Shown here: positions 11,667 through 23,313 of the stretch, piece after piece
Position numbering within the stretch: position 1 is the first letter of the stretch
Layout: each line of letters begins with the position of its first letter
From: Agroathelia rolfsii
Taxonomy: Eukaryota; Basidiomycota; Agaricomycetes; Amylocorticiales; Amylocorticiaceae
Reading direction: 5' to 3'
Length of the DNA stretch: 64,000 bases
Assembly: GCA_018343915.1 (NCBI GenBank)
Contig: JABRWF010000004.1
Location: 4,340,001-4,404,000, forward strand
Notes under the pieces: generated by a model
Told to the model about the DNA's origin: nothing
Seen by the model: the letters and a program-made list of their open reading frames with translations, nothing else
Databases searched by the model: none
Translations under genes and position numbers: made by a program

Positions 11667-11671
11667 TTTGT

Positions 11672-12107
11672 AGATCTTCTCTAGCAACATATCTAGCTTT
11701 GTAACATCCATCTGATTTGATATTTAGAACCCATTTTCCTTTGAGGATTGTTTTATTTTTAGGTCTATTAACTAGATCATAAACATCCCTAGATTTTAAT
11801 GAATCCATTTCTTTTTTCATAGCTTCTTCCCATTTTTCATGGTCAGGGGAATTCATTGCTTGTTTGTATGTCCTAGGAATATTTTTGACATCTGCGGCCA
11901 ATGTTAGCAGATGATTTATAGTTGGTTGAACAGGTTCAATTTGACTTGAAGTAACATAGTCTTTATATCTAGGATTAGGTCTCCTTTCTCTTCTAGGTTA
12001 ACCTGTGTTTCCAGGATCTATGTTTGCTTCTGGTATTATGAATCCACCTAGGAAATATTCTTCAGAAAATTCTGCAAGTAGTTCAAATCTACCTGTTCTT
12101 CCAAGTG
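11672..12107 (-). pseudogene. copia-1 pol fragment: N-terminal RT and linker
   Basis: Minus-strand reading with the standard copia RT entry: EKWEEAMKKEMDSLKSRDVY, then LKGKWVLNIKSDG and KARYVAREDLQ, which joins across solo LTR-B to the TDDTFDDTWSPVARY block at 10814. The upstream part (PRRERRPNPRYKDYV) is the usual proline/arginine-rich integrase-RT linker. It carries one internal stop. Confidence 0.85.
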
Positions 12108-12981
12108 TGTCAAGAGCTGCCTTTGCAGCTAGCTTGGGCAGTGCAGCGATGCCCCTGGGGCGCTAACTGCTAAGTGGCTCACTGCCAGATAGCAGCCCTG
12201 TGGGTTTGTGGAGTTGCCTCTTCGATACCTCGGGGCTTGCAGCGATACGGGTGGTGCGGTAAGCAGTCACGGTGTTTGGCAAGTTAAGCGGGAGGTCCGG
12301 TGGGATCATGCATAGAGCAAAGAGATCAAGCAAGAAGGGAGTAACTAGATGAGACACTCGAGGACGCTCGAGTCCACAGGTTGACCGCTGACAATGCAGC
12401 GGGTGTAGGGCTTATTTAGGGCCAAACACACTTAATTTTCTGACTACTGTATCTACTACATCAAGTACAGTACTATATACTAGAATACAGTAGTCGCAGA
12501 AAGATAAATAAAGAAAGGGATGAGAAACAATAGAAATAATAAGGAATAGCACGCGCCGCGTACTCTGGTAGTTGTGCCACACTGTGCATGAAGTTGGGAT
12601 ACATTCCTTCGGAACCATCGGCGGTCTGATTGTTGATCAGAGCATGATCATGGGGGAAGTCCAAGCGCAATCTTCCCAGATAGGAAGGATCCGCTGGTGC
12701 AGGTACATGGCGACTTGGGGAATGACATTGAGAAGTCCAGTCAGCATGTGGAATACTCTGATGGACAGAAGCGCATTGATGATGGAGAAGAAGCACGAAG
12801 GGCAGCTATGCATATGGCTCCGGGGAAACATCGGCGAATACATCGGAAACACTTCTGATGCACGGGGTACGCGGCGACTCAGAAGGGAGGGCATCGCCAG
12901 TGACTCTGTCATAGATGTTTGCGTGTGTCGATGTGTGCAATCGGGACGTTTGGCGGCCGGGTGCATTGGCAGGTTATGACA
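12108..12981 (+). repeat. LTR-A copy 3 (solo LTR)
   Basis: Complete 874-bp family-A LTR, TGTCAAGAG...TTATGACA, flanked by the duplication AAGTG (12103-12107, 12982-12986). It contains a perfect 11-bp inverted repeat GACTACTGTAT / ATACAGTAGTC at 12442-12452 and 12485-12495. Confidence 0.93.
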
Positions 12982-12986
12982 AAGTG

Positions 12987-13172
12987 CTCCAGAAATACTT
13001 TCTGGCTCTGGCTCTTTATCACATATTTCAGTATCTCTTAATTCTTCAAGATATGAAATATCTTCTTCATTGTCTATTGTAGATGTTGAAATCATGAGCT
13101 TATCATGATGTGTCATGAATGTAACAAATGCCTGTTATAGGCAAGTTTCCTTATTTGTTCTTCTGCTGTATG
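12987..13172 (-). pseudogene. copia-1 pol fragment: acidic integrase-RT linker
   Basis: Minus-strand segment reading STIDNEEDISYLEELRD and DKEPEPESISG, an acidic linker typical between copia integrase and RT. It lies in the same reading as 11672-12107 once LTR-A copy 3 is removed. Beyond LTR-A copy 4 it continues into 14050-14141 (KESKKREVQ), then ends at copia-2. Confidence 0.6.
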
Positions 13173-14044
13173 TGTCAAGAGCTGCCTTCGCAGCTAGCTT
13201 GGGCGGTGCGGCGATGCCCCTGGGGCGCTAACTGCTAAGCGGCTCACTGCCAGATGGCAGCCCTGTGGATTCATGGAGTCGCCTCTTCGATATCTCGGAG
13301 CCTGCAGCGATACGGGTGGCACGGCAAGCAGCCAGACATATGGCAGGTTAAGCGGGAGGTCCGGCGAGATCATGCGTAGACAGAGAGATCAAGCAGGAGA
13401 CGAGAAACTAGATGAGATACTTGAGGACACTTGAGTCCACAGGTTGACCGCTGGTGATGCAGCGGGTGTAGGGCTTGTTTAGGGCCAAACACACTTAATT
13501 TTCCAACTACTGTATCTACTACATCAAGTACAGTACTATATACTAGAATACAGTAGTTGCAGAAAGATAAATAAAGAAAGGGATGAAAAACAATAAGAAT
13601 AATAGAATCCAGCGTGCACCGCGCACTCTGGTAGTCATGCCACACTGTGCATAAAGGCGGGGATGCATTCCTTTGGAACCATTGGTGGTCTGATCGTTGA
13701 TCAGAGCATGATCATGGGGGAAGTCCAAGCGCAATCTTCCCAGATAGGAAGGATCCGCTGGTGCGGGCACATGGCAACTTGGGGATTAACGTCAAGAAGT
13801 CCAGTCGGCATGTGGGATGCTCTGATGGACAGAAGCGCCTTGATGATGGGAAGGAAGCATGGGAAGGTGCTATGCATATGGCTCCGGGGAAATGTCGGTG
13901 GACACATCGGAAACGCTTCCGATGCACGGGGTACGCGGCGACTCAGAAGGGAGGGCATTGCCGGTAATTCCATCATAGGTGTTTGTGTAGTTGATATGTG
14001 TGATCGGGACGTTTGGCGGCCGGGTGCATTGGCGGGTTGTGACA
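13173..14044 (+). repeat. LTR-A copy 4 (solo LTR)
   Basis: Complete 872-bp family-A LTR with TGTCAAGAG...TTGTGACA ends and the 5-bp duplication GTATG (13168-13172, 14045-14049). It inserted in the copia-1 linker only about 190 bp from LTR-A copy 3. Confidence 0.93.
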
Positions 14045-14141
14045 GTATGTATGAGTTTCTCCTATCTCTCCATGTTTCTACTGTACTTCTCTTTTCTTGC
14101 TTTCTTTACCTACTGTCATGGCCAATTCATGAGAGATCGAT

Positions 14142-14308
14142 TGTTACAATTATTTAGTATTTTACATGTATATAAGAACAATCTATATGTACTACAATCT
14201 ATAGTGTCTTATGTGTTATTTTTTCTCTGCTTGATCTTATTGTGACACTCTGGTCATTTGTCAATTACACCATGTTACGCGTTACACCAGCTCTCATAAT
14301 CTTCAATA
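14142..14308 (+). repeat. copia-2 5' LTR (left edge uncertain)
   Basis: Sequence directly before the primer-binding site, with a TATATAAG box near 14168. TGTTACAATTATTTAG at 14142 is the preferred start; TGTCATGGCC at 14115 is the alternative. The right end reads CAATA, probably a decayed CA end. The 3' copy is not in the window, so the edges cannot be confirmed. Confidence 0.5.
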
Positions 14309-14320
14309 GGTTATGAGCCC
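14309..14320 (+). promoter_or_regulatory. copia-2 primer-binding site, half-tRNA iMet type
   Basis: GGTTATGAGCCC is exactly complementary to the anticodon stem-loop of eukaryotic initiator tRNA-Met (GGGCTCATAACC). Priming from a cleaved iMet tRNA half is known for Drosophila copia and yeast Ty5. The same 12 bases follow the TRIM LTR at 38948. Confidence 0.8.
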
Positions 14321-14960
14321 TATCGCGCTCTGAGGCTGACATTATATTGGATTGAAGACCATTAATCTTTTGGCTAGTGGATGCCAATGAAGTATATTGA
14401 ATATACAGATCAGTAGAACTTTACATTACAGTATTGAAGCTGTTAACAAACATATAGTTGCATTTGGCTGAGATAAAATGGCTATCTCGAAGGAGAAGAA
14501 GATAACGATTATTTCTCATCACAAGAAGAGTGGGACAATTGGGACCTATATCACACAGACTGGCCTGAAGATTTCCCCATCAAGCAATTTAACCTTTCTA
14601 ATTTAGAAGAAGAAGAATTTCAAGAATTCACATTTGATTCATTACGTTCAACTTGTGATCTCACAGATCAGACATTACATTACTCACATGTTCTTTACAA
14701 CCCTTTAACTTTTGATCCTGATCAAACATCAGAAGATCCAGATCTCGTAAAGAAACCAGCACAATTAAGCCAACCACCCATGCTGAATAAATTCTTTGGA
14801 CCTATTACTGCATTTGAGTATTACTTCCTCCATAAGGATAATTGGAAAATGTCACCTTCTAAAGAATTTGATAGTGTGCCCAAACTCGAAGAACGAGGTA
14901 CAAATTACAGGGAGTGGCTTGTCAGGACAAAAGGAGCTATCAAGGCATCAAAGAGCTAAG

Positions 14961-15818
14961 TGTCATGAGTTGATCTTATGGCCTATCCTGTTCTCCTAAT
15001 TTTTCTATATTTTCTACTATTTTTCTTGAATTTATATCTTTTGATTTGAGTGCATAGGATTTATTTCTTTATTTTGGGTTTATTGCTGCTTTGTTCACAT
15101 GGTACTGTACTTCATTTGGGTTTGCTTCCTGATCTTCTGATGTACATCATTGATTTGCTTCTTTCATCTCTGATGCTTCTTTCATCTTTGATCTTTCCCA
15201 TACTGTACTTCTGTTCTAACTCCTCTGATCCTTTCTCTTTCCTTTCTTCTATTTCCCTTGATGTGGAGTTAAGGACTATTCTTAGAGTACTTGTAAACAG
15301 TATATAGAGGCCTGCCCTTGGGGCCTTTGCAATTCAGCTTGACCACCCTTTTGCCCTCTGAGTCATTCTCACTCACACCTGAAAGTTCTCATCTCCCACT
15401 CTCTCTCTTGTGTGTTTTACCCCCCCCCCCATCATCATCTTTGAATTGTTATACCTGGACCCCAAGGTTAAGGGGATATGCTGTGACTCCATGCTCTAAG
15501 GGAGTATAATACTGAGTGAAAGCATGTGTCACCATGATGTGTGAACATGGACTCCTAGGATCAGGGAGTATAAAGAATTGTGTCTAGTCCAAGACAGCAT
15601 GTCCCATCTGGCAAAGGGACTTTAAAGAATACCAGTGATTATATGTTGCATGGAAGCCTTCATGAAATAGTGGGAGACCTTGCCTCTAGGTTTTTAAACA
15701 TGAGTTACACCTCCCTACTGGGAGAGATTAAAGATATCAGTAGTACCCCCCTCTCCTTTGCCTAGCCTTCCCAGGCTAGATGTGTTTGGTTGGTTTGAGT
15801 CATGAGTAACCCATGACA
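14961..15818 (+). repeat. LTR-C solo copy
   Basis: 858-bp LTR beginning TGTCATGAGTTGATCTTATG and ending AACCCATGACA, flanked by CTAAG (14956-14960, 15819-15823). It is the only family-C copy in the window. It shares the general gypsy LTR plan (polypyrimidine stretches, a downstream GTATATAGAGG box) but not the primary sequence of families A, B or D. Confidence 0.9.
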
Positions 15819-16026
15819 CTAAGACTTCTTAGAGAAGTGATTGGATAGCAAGATGGATGGAATTGCCGACTTCTCAGGTGAAAAGATTGATATTCACAAT
15901 TAGATTAGTAATGCAATCCGACAATGCCTTCCCACATCAATTCTGATGAAATATGATGACATCAAAGAAGTTTGCGAAATCCTTGCTAAACTTAAAGTCA
16001 AATTTGGAAGCCACTCACTGGCTAAC

Positions 16027-17010
16027 TGTTACAAGTCGCTCGTTGTATTATAATTTTATTTTGAATTTTTCACTATTTTTCTGAATTTTTCCTGATTTTT
16101 CTCTATTTTTTGGTGTATATATTGTATATTACATAAGCACATACTCTGATAACTAAGCAAGTCATGTGACTAGTTGACCATGTGACTAGCCATTATGTAA
16201 CCACTAGTTATGTGATATATTATGTAAGCAGAGTCTAGAGCATGGGTCCGGGTCATGATACCACTTTAGACTTACTATAACAAATAATGGTGCAATATTA
16301 TGCCATACTTAGCATTACTGTGCACAAACCATGTAACTGCGCACAAACCAGGTAAAATTAGTATATAACCCTGTAGTGCCTCTACCTGAAGACCTTAGAT
16401 TCGTTCTCTTCATCTTTAGATAAGCACAGTAGTGCTTTGTAATAAGTAAATACTAACATAATAAAAACTTTGTCTTCAGAGCTCATTCTTTCTTTAGGCT
16501 ACCAGAGCCTGTCTCCCCCCTCTCTCTCTCCCCCACCCAAAATCCTCTCTGCTTAGTGCTAGGAGGTAATAAGTGTGCTCAGTGCTGCTTATTGTTTAGA
16601 GGTTGCTCAGTGCTCCTCTATGTTAGACACGCATAAGATAGGTCCAGCCCTTTGGATGACCATTTGCATGTCTATATACACATTCATAGTGCTCAGTGCA
16701 CTCAAGCAAGTAAAGGTGTAGCCCTGCACTTGTTGTGGTTAAGATACATCACACGCTTAGCAGCATACACAAGACAACTTATGTCCTGAGTATAGACCTT
16801 GCTTAAAAGTCTAGCAGACTTAGAGTAAAGCTTGGTGATATAAAGGCTCAAGTCTGCATGAGAGCGGCAACGGCACAAAGAAGTGTACACCCATGCATCC
16901 CTAGTCCTGGGAGTTGTAAAAGAGCCGATACTTGGCTACCCTATATCTTTGAGGGGTTGACATAGACTTAGGTTAAGTTTTGGTGATAAGAGGCAGATAT
17001 GCTCTTGATA
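16027..17010 (+). repeat. LTR-D solo copy 1
   Basis: 984-bp LTR beginning TGTTACAAGTCGCTCG and ending GCTCTTGATA (from TTGACA), flanked by CTAAC (16022-16026, 17011-17015). It is the same family as the gypsy-4 5' LTR at 53042. Confidence 0.92.
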
Positions 17011-17479
17011 CTAACAAGGCCGCTACAATGGCAAAACTTTTCCAAATCAAGTGTATGGACAATTGCCAAATTAGGCAGCACCTGACAAAACTTGAGAATA
17101 TTAAGAAAGAGCTTGTTAATATGGGCACCTCTGTGCTAGACCACATTTACATCAACACAATTATGAATTTACTTCCCCCTACATATAATGCACTCATCAG
17201 TTCTGTCACGTCATCTTACATTGTCAGCAAGACCAATGTGGGGCATCTAGACAAATATATTGAAATCCCTGTAAACCTAGTTGTCATAGCCATACAAAAA
17301 GAGGCTAATCACCGTATTATTCAAAGGGGCAGCAAGTATCATGAATCATCCAACACTGCTGCTGAAGCTTTTGCCACTGACACATCAAATTTATCATGCG
17401 GAAAGAGAAATCATAGGGGAAATTGAGGACATAGTCATGGTTATTACCAAGGAAACCATCTTGGTCATATGAGTCAAGG

Positions 17480-19489
17480 TGTTATGAGTTGGACATTTTT
17501 CGCCTTTTCTTTACGAGTATGTACATATTTTTATTGTATTTTTACGATTTTTATTCATGAAGAAATGGACAAAATACCTTGCAGGCGACATCTTGACGCA
17601 CGTGTGACTAGCTGTGTTAGCCCCACGTGACAGGAGTGCTTGTGACAAGAAGTATATTAGGAAGGCGGAGTCTAGATCATTCCTCTTCATCAAAAGGTCT
17701 AGACTCAGGAACCAGGGTCGTTCTGATCACTGTGCAATTACTAAGGAGTACTAGACTCATCATTCCAATTGATTGCTCATTGGACTTAGGCACAAAGCAC
17801 TGCCCCTGCATTTTGACACGTTCCTGCCTACGAACCCTGGCTGCACACAGACCAACAAGGCTGCGCACGGGCCCTTTCATTTATGTATAAATACAAGCAT
17901 GTAACCCTTACCTAAACCTTAGCTTCGACCTTCTTGCCTTCAGGTAAGGGTACCCCCCAATTTGTATTTCCTTACATAAAAGACTAATATACTATCTTGC
18001 CTTCATGTCAAGAGCACACCTGACTCTTGTCACCAAAACTCAACCTATGTCTACGTCAACCCCTCAAAGGTACGGGGTAGCCAAGTATCGGCTGTTTTAC
18101 AACTCCTAAGACTAGGGATGCGCGGGTGTACACTTCTTTGCGCTGTTGCAGCTGTCACGCAAACTAGAGTCTTTGTATCACCAGGCTTTACTCTAAGTCT
18201 ACAAGACTTTCAAGCGAGGTCTATACGCAGAACACCGGTTGTCTTGTGTATGCCGCTAGGCGTGCGATGTATCTTAACCGTGATAAGCGCAGGGCAGTGC
18301 CTTTGCTTACTTGAGTGCACTGAGCACTATGAGGGTGTTTACAGCAAGTGCAAATGGTCAGCCAAAGGCCTGGACCTGTCTTATGCACGCTAACAAAAGA
18401 GGGGCACTGAGCGACCTCTTTGACTACTGCAGCACAGAGCACGCAGTAACCTTCTGGCACAAAGCCTAAAGGATTTGGAAAGGGGAATGAAGGGGGGGGG
18501 GAGACAGGCAGTCGCGCCTTGAGAGAAAGGGACTCTGAAGACGAAGTTTTTATTATGTTAGCATTTATCTAATACAAAGCACTACTGTGCTTACCTGAAG
18601 ACAAAGAGAACGAATCTGAGGTCTTCAGGTAGAGGCACTACAGGGTTATATACTAATTCTACCTGGTCTGTGCGTAGTTACATGGTCTGTGCACAGTAAT
18701 GCTAAGTATGGCGTAATATTGCACCATTATTAGTTATAGTGAGTTTAAAGTGGTGTCATGATCCGGACCCATGCTCTAGACTCTGTTTACATAATATGTC
18801 ACATGACTAGTGGTCACATGATGGCCAGTCACATGGTCGACTGGTCACATGACTTGCTTAGTCATCAGAGTATATGCTTACATAATATACAATATATATA
18901 CCAAAAAATAGAGAAAAATCAGGAAAAATTCGGAAAAATAATAAAAAATTCAAAATAAAATTATAGTACAACGAGCGACTCGTAACACTTCAGGCTTACA
19001 AGTCCTAGCCCACTACACCCCTTTTCACCCCCTATTTCATTCTATTAAGTGTAAGGCCTTAAGGGCAGCTTAGTAGGAAGTACATGTAAGCCTTGATACA
19101 AGAAGGCAATAAGTCGATAAGCCCTCTAATACATAAGAGGCATTGCGCGTGAATACAAGCCCTATTCAGTTAGGCCAAGGCAGTAATAAGACCTTGCAGA
19201 GATTTGTTGACTACGGAGGGCTAAGCCGCCTACGTCAAGTAAGAAATAGCTAAGTAACTATTTGATGTGAAGCGAGTACATGGGAAGACCTCACGTCCAG
19301 AGTACTGAACACAAGCTTAGCAAAGTAGTTGCTAAGTTATACTATTATAAAGAGGTAGCAACAGGAGCACGTAGGTCTCTGAATAAAATCCAACTAAGTC
19401 ACACACGTAAAACCCGGCTTTACAGCCCACCTGCATACCTTACAAGCAGGTTGTGTTTGTTGGATTAGTCAAGAGCGTAAGCCTTAACA
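17480..19489 (+). repeat. LTR-E solo copy, interrupted by LTR-D
   Basis: Begins TGTTATGAGTTGGACATTTT and ends AAGCCTTAACA, flanked by CAAGG (17475-17479, 19490-19494). Net length is about 1023 bp once the LTR-D at 18006-18987 and one CTTCA copy are removed. It carries the TATAAATAC box and AGCTTCGACCT leader seen in family B, so it belongs to a related chromovirus family. Confidence 0.88.
18006..18987 (-). repeat. LTR-D solo copy 2, inside LTR-E
   Basis: 982-bp family-D LTR in reverse orientation (plus strand reads TGTCAAGAGCACACC...GCGACTCGTAACA), flanked by CTTCA (18001-18005, 18988-18992). It interrupts LTR-E, so it is younger than LTR-E, which is younger than copia-2. Confidence 0.93.
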
Positions 19490-19494
19490 CAAGG

Positions 19495-19699
19495 CAATAA
19501 CAGCAACATTACATGCTTTGTATATGGTAACAAGGGTCACAAATCGCTGTAATGCCTACAGCATAAGAGTGAAGCAAACATCACAGTACCCAAAAAGGGA
19601 AAGAAGAAGAATTCAAATGAAAAAGCCTTATCTACATCCACAGATATCTTATCTGAAGAGGAATCCAAAGAATCTTATGGCCTGAGTACTGTCGCTAAC
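19495..19699 (+). pseudogene. copia-2 gag-pol fragment with a second zinc knuckle
   Basis: Reads NNSNITCFVYGNKGHKSL followed by a stop and C, a decayed CCHC knuckle, then a lysine- and serine-rich linker (PKKGKKKNSNEKALSTSTD). It joins the previous piece over the CAAGG duplication and continues after LTR-A at 20579. Confidence 0.65.
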
Positions 19700-20573
19700 T
19701 GTCACGACCCGCCAACATACCCGGCCGCCGAACGTCCCGATCGCACACATCAACCACGCAAACACCTATGACGGAATTACCGGCGACGCCCTCCCTTCTG
19801 AGTTGCCGCGTACCCCGTGCATCGGAAGCATTTCCAATGTGTCCACCGACGTTTCCCCGGAGCCATGTGCACAGCGCCTTCCCGCGCTTCCTTCCCATCA
19901 TCGATGCATTTCTGTCCATCAGAGCGTCCCACATGCCGACTGGACTTCTCAACGTCAATCCCCAAGTCGCCATGTGCCCGCACCAGCGGATCCTTCCTAT
20001 CTGGGAAGATTGCGCTTGGACTTTCTCCATGATCGCGCTTTGATCGACGATCAGACCACTGATGGTTCCGAAGGAACGCACCCCCACCTTTGTGCACAGC
20101 GTGGCACGACTACCAGAGTGCACGGCATGTGCTATTCTTTATTGTCCTTATTGTTTTCCCTTCATTTCTTTATTTATCATTTTCTTGACTACTGTACTTC
20201 GTATATATGTACTGTACCTGATGTAGTAGTTACAGTAGTCGGAAAATTAAGTGTGTTTGGCCCTAAACAAGCCCTACACCCGCTGCATCATCAGCGGTCA
20301 ACCTGTGGACTTGAGCGTCCTTGAGTATCTCATCTAGTACCTCATCTCCGCTTGGTCTCTCTGCTCTATGCCTGATCTCACCGGACCTCCCGTTTAACCT
20401 GCCGTACGCTTGACTGCTCGCCGCGCCACTCGTATCGCCGCAGGCCCCGAGATATCAAAGAGGCAACTCTACGAACCCACAGGGCTGCCATCTGGCAGTG
20501 AGCAGCTGTAGCAGTTAGCGCTCCAGGGGCATCGCCGCACCGCCCGAGCTAGCTGCGAAGGTAGCTCTTGACA
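19700..20573 (-). repeat. LTR-A copy 5 (solo LTR, reverse)
   Basis: Complete 874-bp family-A LTR in reverse (plus strand TGTCACGACCCGCC...GTAGCTCTTGACA) with duplication CTAAC (19695-19699, 20574-20578). Target CTAAC is also used by LTR-D copy 1 at another site of copia-2, probably by chance. Confidence 0.93.
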
Positions 20574-20578
20574 CTAAC

Positions 20579-22449
20579 TGTGACAATGTCATGTTATATA
20601 ATACATCTGAAATCGCCGCTGTCACAGTGAATGCTATGCATTATATCGATGTTTTTGATTTCAGCACATCGTCATACATGATGCCTAATAAGGAGCATCT
20701 TACTAAATTAGTCGAAATCCTAGGAGGACATTCCATTTGTACCACAAATAATACCATTTTTCACACTACTGTGATTGATCACATGAGGATTGAATTCCCT
20801 AAAGCGAATGGTGGCTAGATGATTTATCTCAGGGATGTGCTATATGCACCAAATATGCTGCACAACTTTATCTCATTAGGGGCTCTCAACTCAATAGGAT
20901 GGTCTTGGGAAGGTGGCAAGAATCAAATTCAAATATTCAATAAGAAGGGTCATCACATTGCTACAGTGTGTAGATTGGGCACACTTTACCATATTAGGTA
21001 TATCCCTGAAGCTATTGCCTTATCCACTGGCATTTGAGCAGTTATACTGAAGGAATTACATGAAATAATGGGTTACATAAACATAGCTTATCTTAAAGCT
21101 ATAATCACTTAGAAACAGCTACCCAGATTCCATGTCACAAGCAATTTAGATTTTCAATATATTGTATGTACTCGCGCCAAGATCATGCACACTCTGATTA
21201 CTCCCATGTAAACCTCCCCATTAGCGACAAAATTCAGCCAACATTGGCATTTGGATATATGGGGTCCAGCTACAGTCCAGACCACTGACAAGAAGTACTA
21301 CTCACTGACTATTGTTGATGATGCAACTAGATAGGCAATCATTCCCCTTATGTAAAGCAAGAACAAAGCCTTCAAGCAATTTGAGAATGTCATGAAGAAG
21401 CTGAAGAATTCTCACAACATTGTTATTCACACAATTCAATCAGATTGTGATGGTGTATTTATTGCCCCTTTTCAACAATTCTATGATGATAATAGAGTCA
21501 CATGCAAGCTCATTGTCAAGAGCTGCCTTTGCAGCTAGCTCGGGCAGTGCGGCGATGCCCCGGGAGCGCTAACTACTAAGTGGCTCACTGCCAGATGGCA
21601 GCTCTGTGGGTTCATAGAGTCGCCTCTTCGATATCTTGGAGCCTACGGCAATATGGGTGGCGCGGCAAGCAGTCAGATGTACGGCAGGTTGAGCGAGAGG
21701 TCCGGCGAGATCAGGCATAGAGCGAGAGATGTCAAGCCAGAGAGAAGAAACTAGACAAGACACTCAAGGACGCTCGAGTCCATAGGTTGACTGCTGGCTA
21801 TGCAGCGGGTGTAGGGCTTATTTAGGGCTAAACACACTTAATTTTCCGACTACTGTAACTACTACATCAGGTACAGTACTATATACTAAGTACAGTAGTT
21901 GAGAAAATGATAAATAAAGAAATGAAGGAAAACAATAAGAACAATAGGATCCAGCGTACACCGTGCACTCTGGTAGTCGTGCTATGCTGTGCACGAAGGC
22001 AGGGATGCATTCCTTCGGAACCATTGGCGGTCTGATCATCAATCAAAGCATGATCATGGGGGAAGTCCAAGTGCGATCTTTCCAGATAGGAAGGATCCAC
22101 TGGTGCAGGCACATGGCGACTCGGGGAATGTCTTTGAGAAGTATTGTCGTCATGTGGAGCGCTCTGATGGACAAAAGCGTATTGATGATGAGAAGGAAGC
22201 GCGAAGGGCGGCCATGCATATGGCTCCAGGGAAATGTCGGCGGACACATCGGAAACGCTTCCGATGCACAGGGTATGCAGCAACTCAGAAGGGAGGGCGT
22301 CGCTGGTGATTCCATCATAGATGTTCGCGTGTGTTGATGTATGTGATCGGGACGTTTGGCAGCCAGGTGTGTTGGCAGGTTGTGACACTCATGGTCTATG
22401 ATACACTAGAGCACAATGGAGTCATCGAAAGGATCTACTGGACCCTTTT
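20579..22449 (+). pseudogene. copia-2 protease-region and integrase, interrupted by LTR-A
   Basis: Pieces 20579-21513 and 22393-22449. Landmarks: FDFSTSSYMMPNKEHLTK, YLRDVLYAPNMLHNFISLG and LGTLYHIRY are the typical stretch between protease and integrase in copia pol; the GAG-pre-integrase region follows, then HWHLDIWGPA, LTIVDDATR and IQSDCDGVF, the first and second catalytic aspartate regions. After LTR-A the reading resumes at LEHNGVIERIYWTLF, which contains the catalytic glutamate of the DDE triad. Many stops (for example 20816, 21036, 21331) show it is dead. Confidence 0.82.
21514..22387 (+). repeat. LTR-A copy 6 (solo LTR)
   Basis: Complete 874-bp family-A LTR, TGTCAAGAG...GGTTGTGACA, with duplication CTCAT (21509-21513, 22388-22392). 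It lies within the copia-2 integrase. Confidence 0.93.
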
Positions 22450-23300
22450 TGTCATGAGAAGGAAATTTTCGCTGATTTTTCGGTTATTCTCTTGTATTAT
22501 TTGGACTATTATTTAATTAGTTATTGCATTTTCTTTTCCTTTTCTTATTTTTCTTATAAAATTACCCTTTAGGACGTGGACTGTGGGCAGTGCAAGTGGT
22601 CATGTGATTGGCCCTCACGTGTTCCAAGCCGCATGTCACAGGAGTAATCTCAGGGCTGCATGTACTTCTATTTTCACCATCATGCACAGCCTAGGAACAC
22701 AGCCTTCCTTCCCTGAGCAATTCCTAACGATTACCGGTATCGGTCCGGAAACGGATCTCCACACGGATGCCCGGTGGAGTTAGGATAAAAGCTCTTCCCC
22801 TGCATTGCCACGTTTACACTTCTATTTCCCTTTACACACAGACCATTAAGGCTACGCACGGACCCTTCAATAGTAGTATAAATAGCGTATGTAACTTGTT
22901 CTGAAGAGCTCAGCTTTGACCTCTTCGCCTTCAGGCAAGTAAAGGTTTTGTATTCCATAAAAATGATTACTAATAACATCTTTGCCTTCAGGGTACTATC
23001 TCTCAGGCCTAGGCCATCGTCCTAGCCCCCCCCTTCCCCTCTCTCTCTCTCTACCTTTCTACTTGGAGGCGGTGCAAATCCCCTCATGTGTGTGTGTGTG
23101 AACATAAGAGCAATGAATACGCATAAGCTAAGAAAGTACCCGGGCAGGCCTTCAATAGAATAAAGGCTCTGCTATCTGTGGGAACACTTGTGCATAAGGT
23201 ACTTCTAGTATTTAGTGTTAAGAAGGGCATTCGTTGTGCTTGAAGTTGTTTGTGGGTATTGACCTACAATCTCTACAAGTCAAGGAGTGTACCCTTGACA
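22450..23300 (+). repeat. gypsy-1 5' LTR
   Basis: 851 bp, TGTCATGAGAAGG...CCCTTGACA. A TATAAATA box lies at 22877-22884, and 35 bp further is AGCTTTGACCT (22912-22922), complementary to the primer-binding site. U5 holds CT and GT microsatellites. Confidence 0.95.
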
Positions 23301-23302
23301 TT

Positions 23303-23313
23303 AGGTCAAAGCT
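23303..23313 (+). promoter_or_regulatory. gypsy-1 self-primer-binding site
   Basis: AGGTCAAAGCT, two bases after the LTR end, is the exact reverse complement of AGCTTTGACCT at 22912-22922 in the LTR. This matches the Tf1 mode, in which the first 11 nt of the mRNA fold back and prime minus-strand synthesis. Confidence 0.82.

Larger units (their letters stand above)
8224..14141 (-). mobile_element. copia-1: Ty1/copia element, 5' part missing, broken by four solo LTRs
   Basis: Minus-strand copia element. Its 3' LTR is 8224-8559, its polypurine tract follows, then RNase H, reverse transcriptase and the integrase-RT linker run towards higher coordinates to about 14141. Insertions: LTR-A at 9328-10204 (TSD CATTG), LTR-B at 10815-11666 (TTTGT), LTR-A at 12108-12981 (AAGTG), LTR-A at 13173-14044 (GTATG). 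Removing them reconnects one copia pol reading. The integrase, gag and 5' LTR are absent; the linker ends where copia-2 begins, so copia-2 may have inserted into copia-1. Confidence 0.85.
14480..17474 (+). pseudogene. copia-2 gag, interrupted by LTR-C and LTR-D
   Basis: Pieces at about 14480-14960, 15824-16026 and 17016-17474. The first reads as an acidic N-terminal region (EEWDNWDLYHTDWPEDFP) and then LNKFFGPITAFEYYFL. After the insertions comes the UBN2-type copia gag core: KLFQIKCMDNCQIRQHL, LVNMGTSVLDHIYINTIM, LPPTYNALISSVTSSYI. It ends at a CCHC-like knuckle CGKRNHRGN with a stop. Several stops make it inactive. Frame changes at the two LTRs are explained by the insertion lengths. Confidence 0.75.

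Noticed and set aside
14961..15818. LTR-C, LTR-E and LTR-H as one family with LTR-B
   Set aside because: They share TGT(C/T)ATGAG starts and promoter motifs, but body sequence and lengths differ (858, 1023, 830 and about 850 bp), so separate names are kept.
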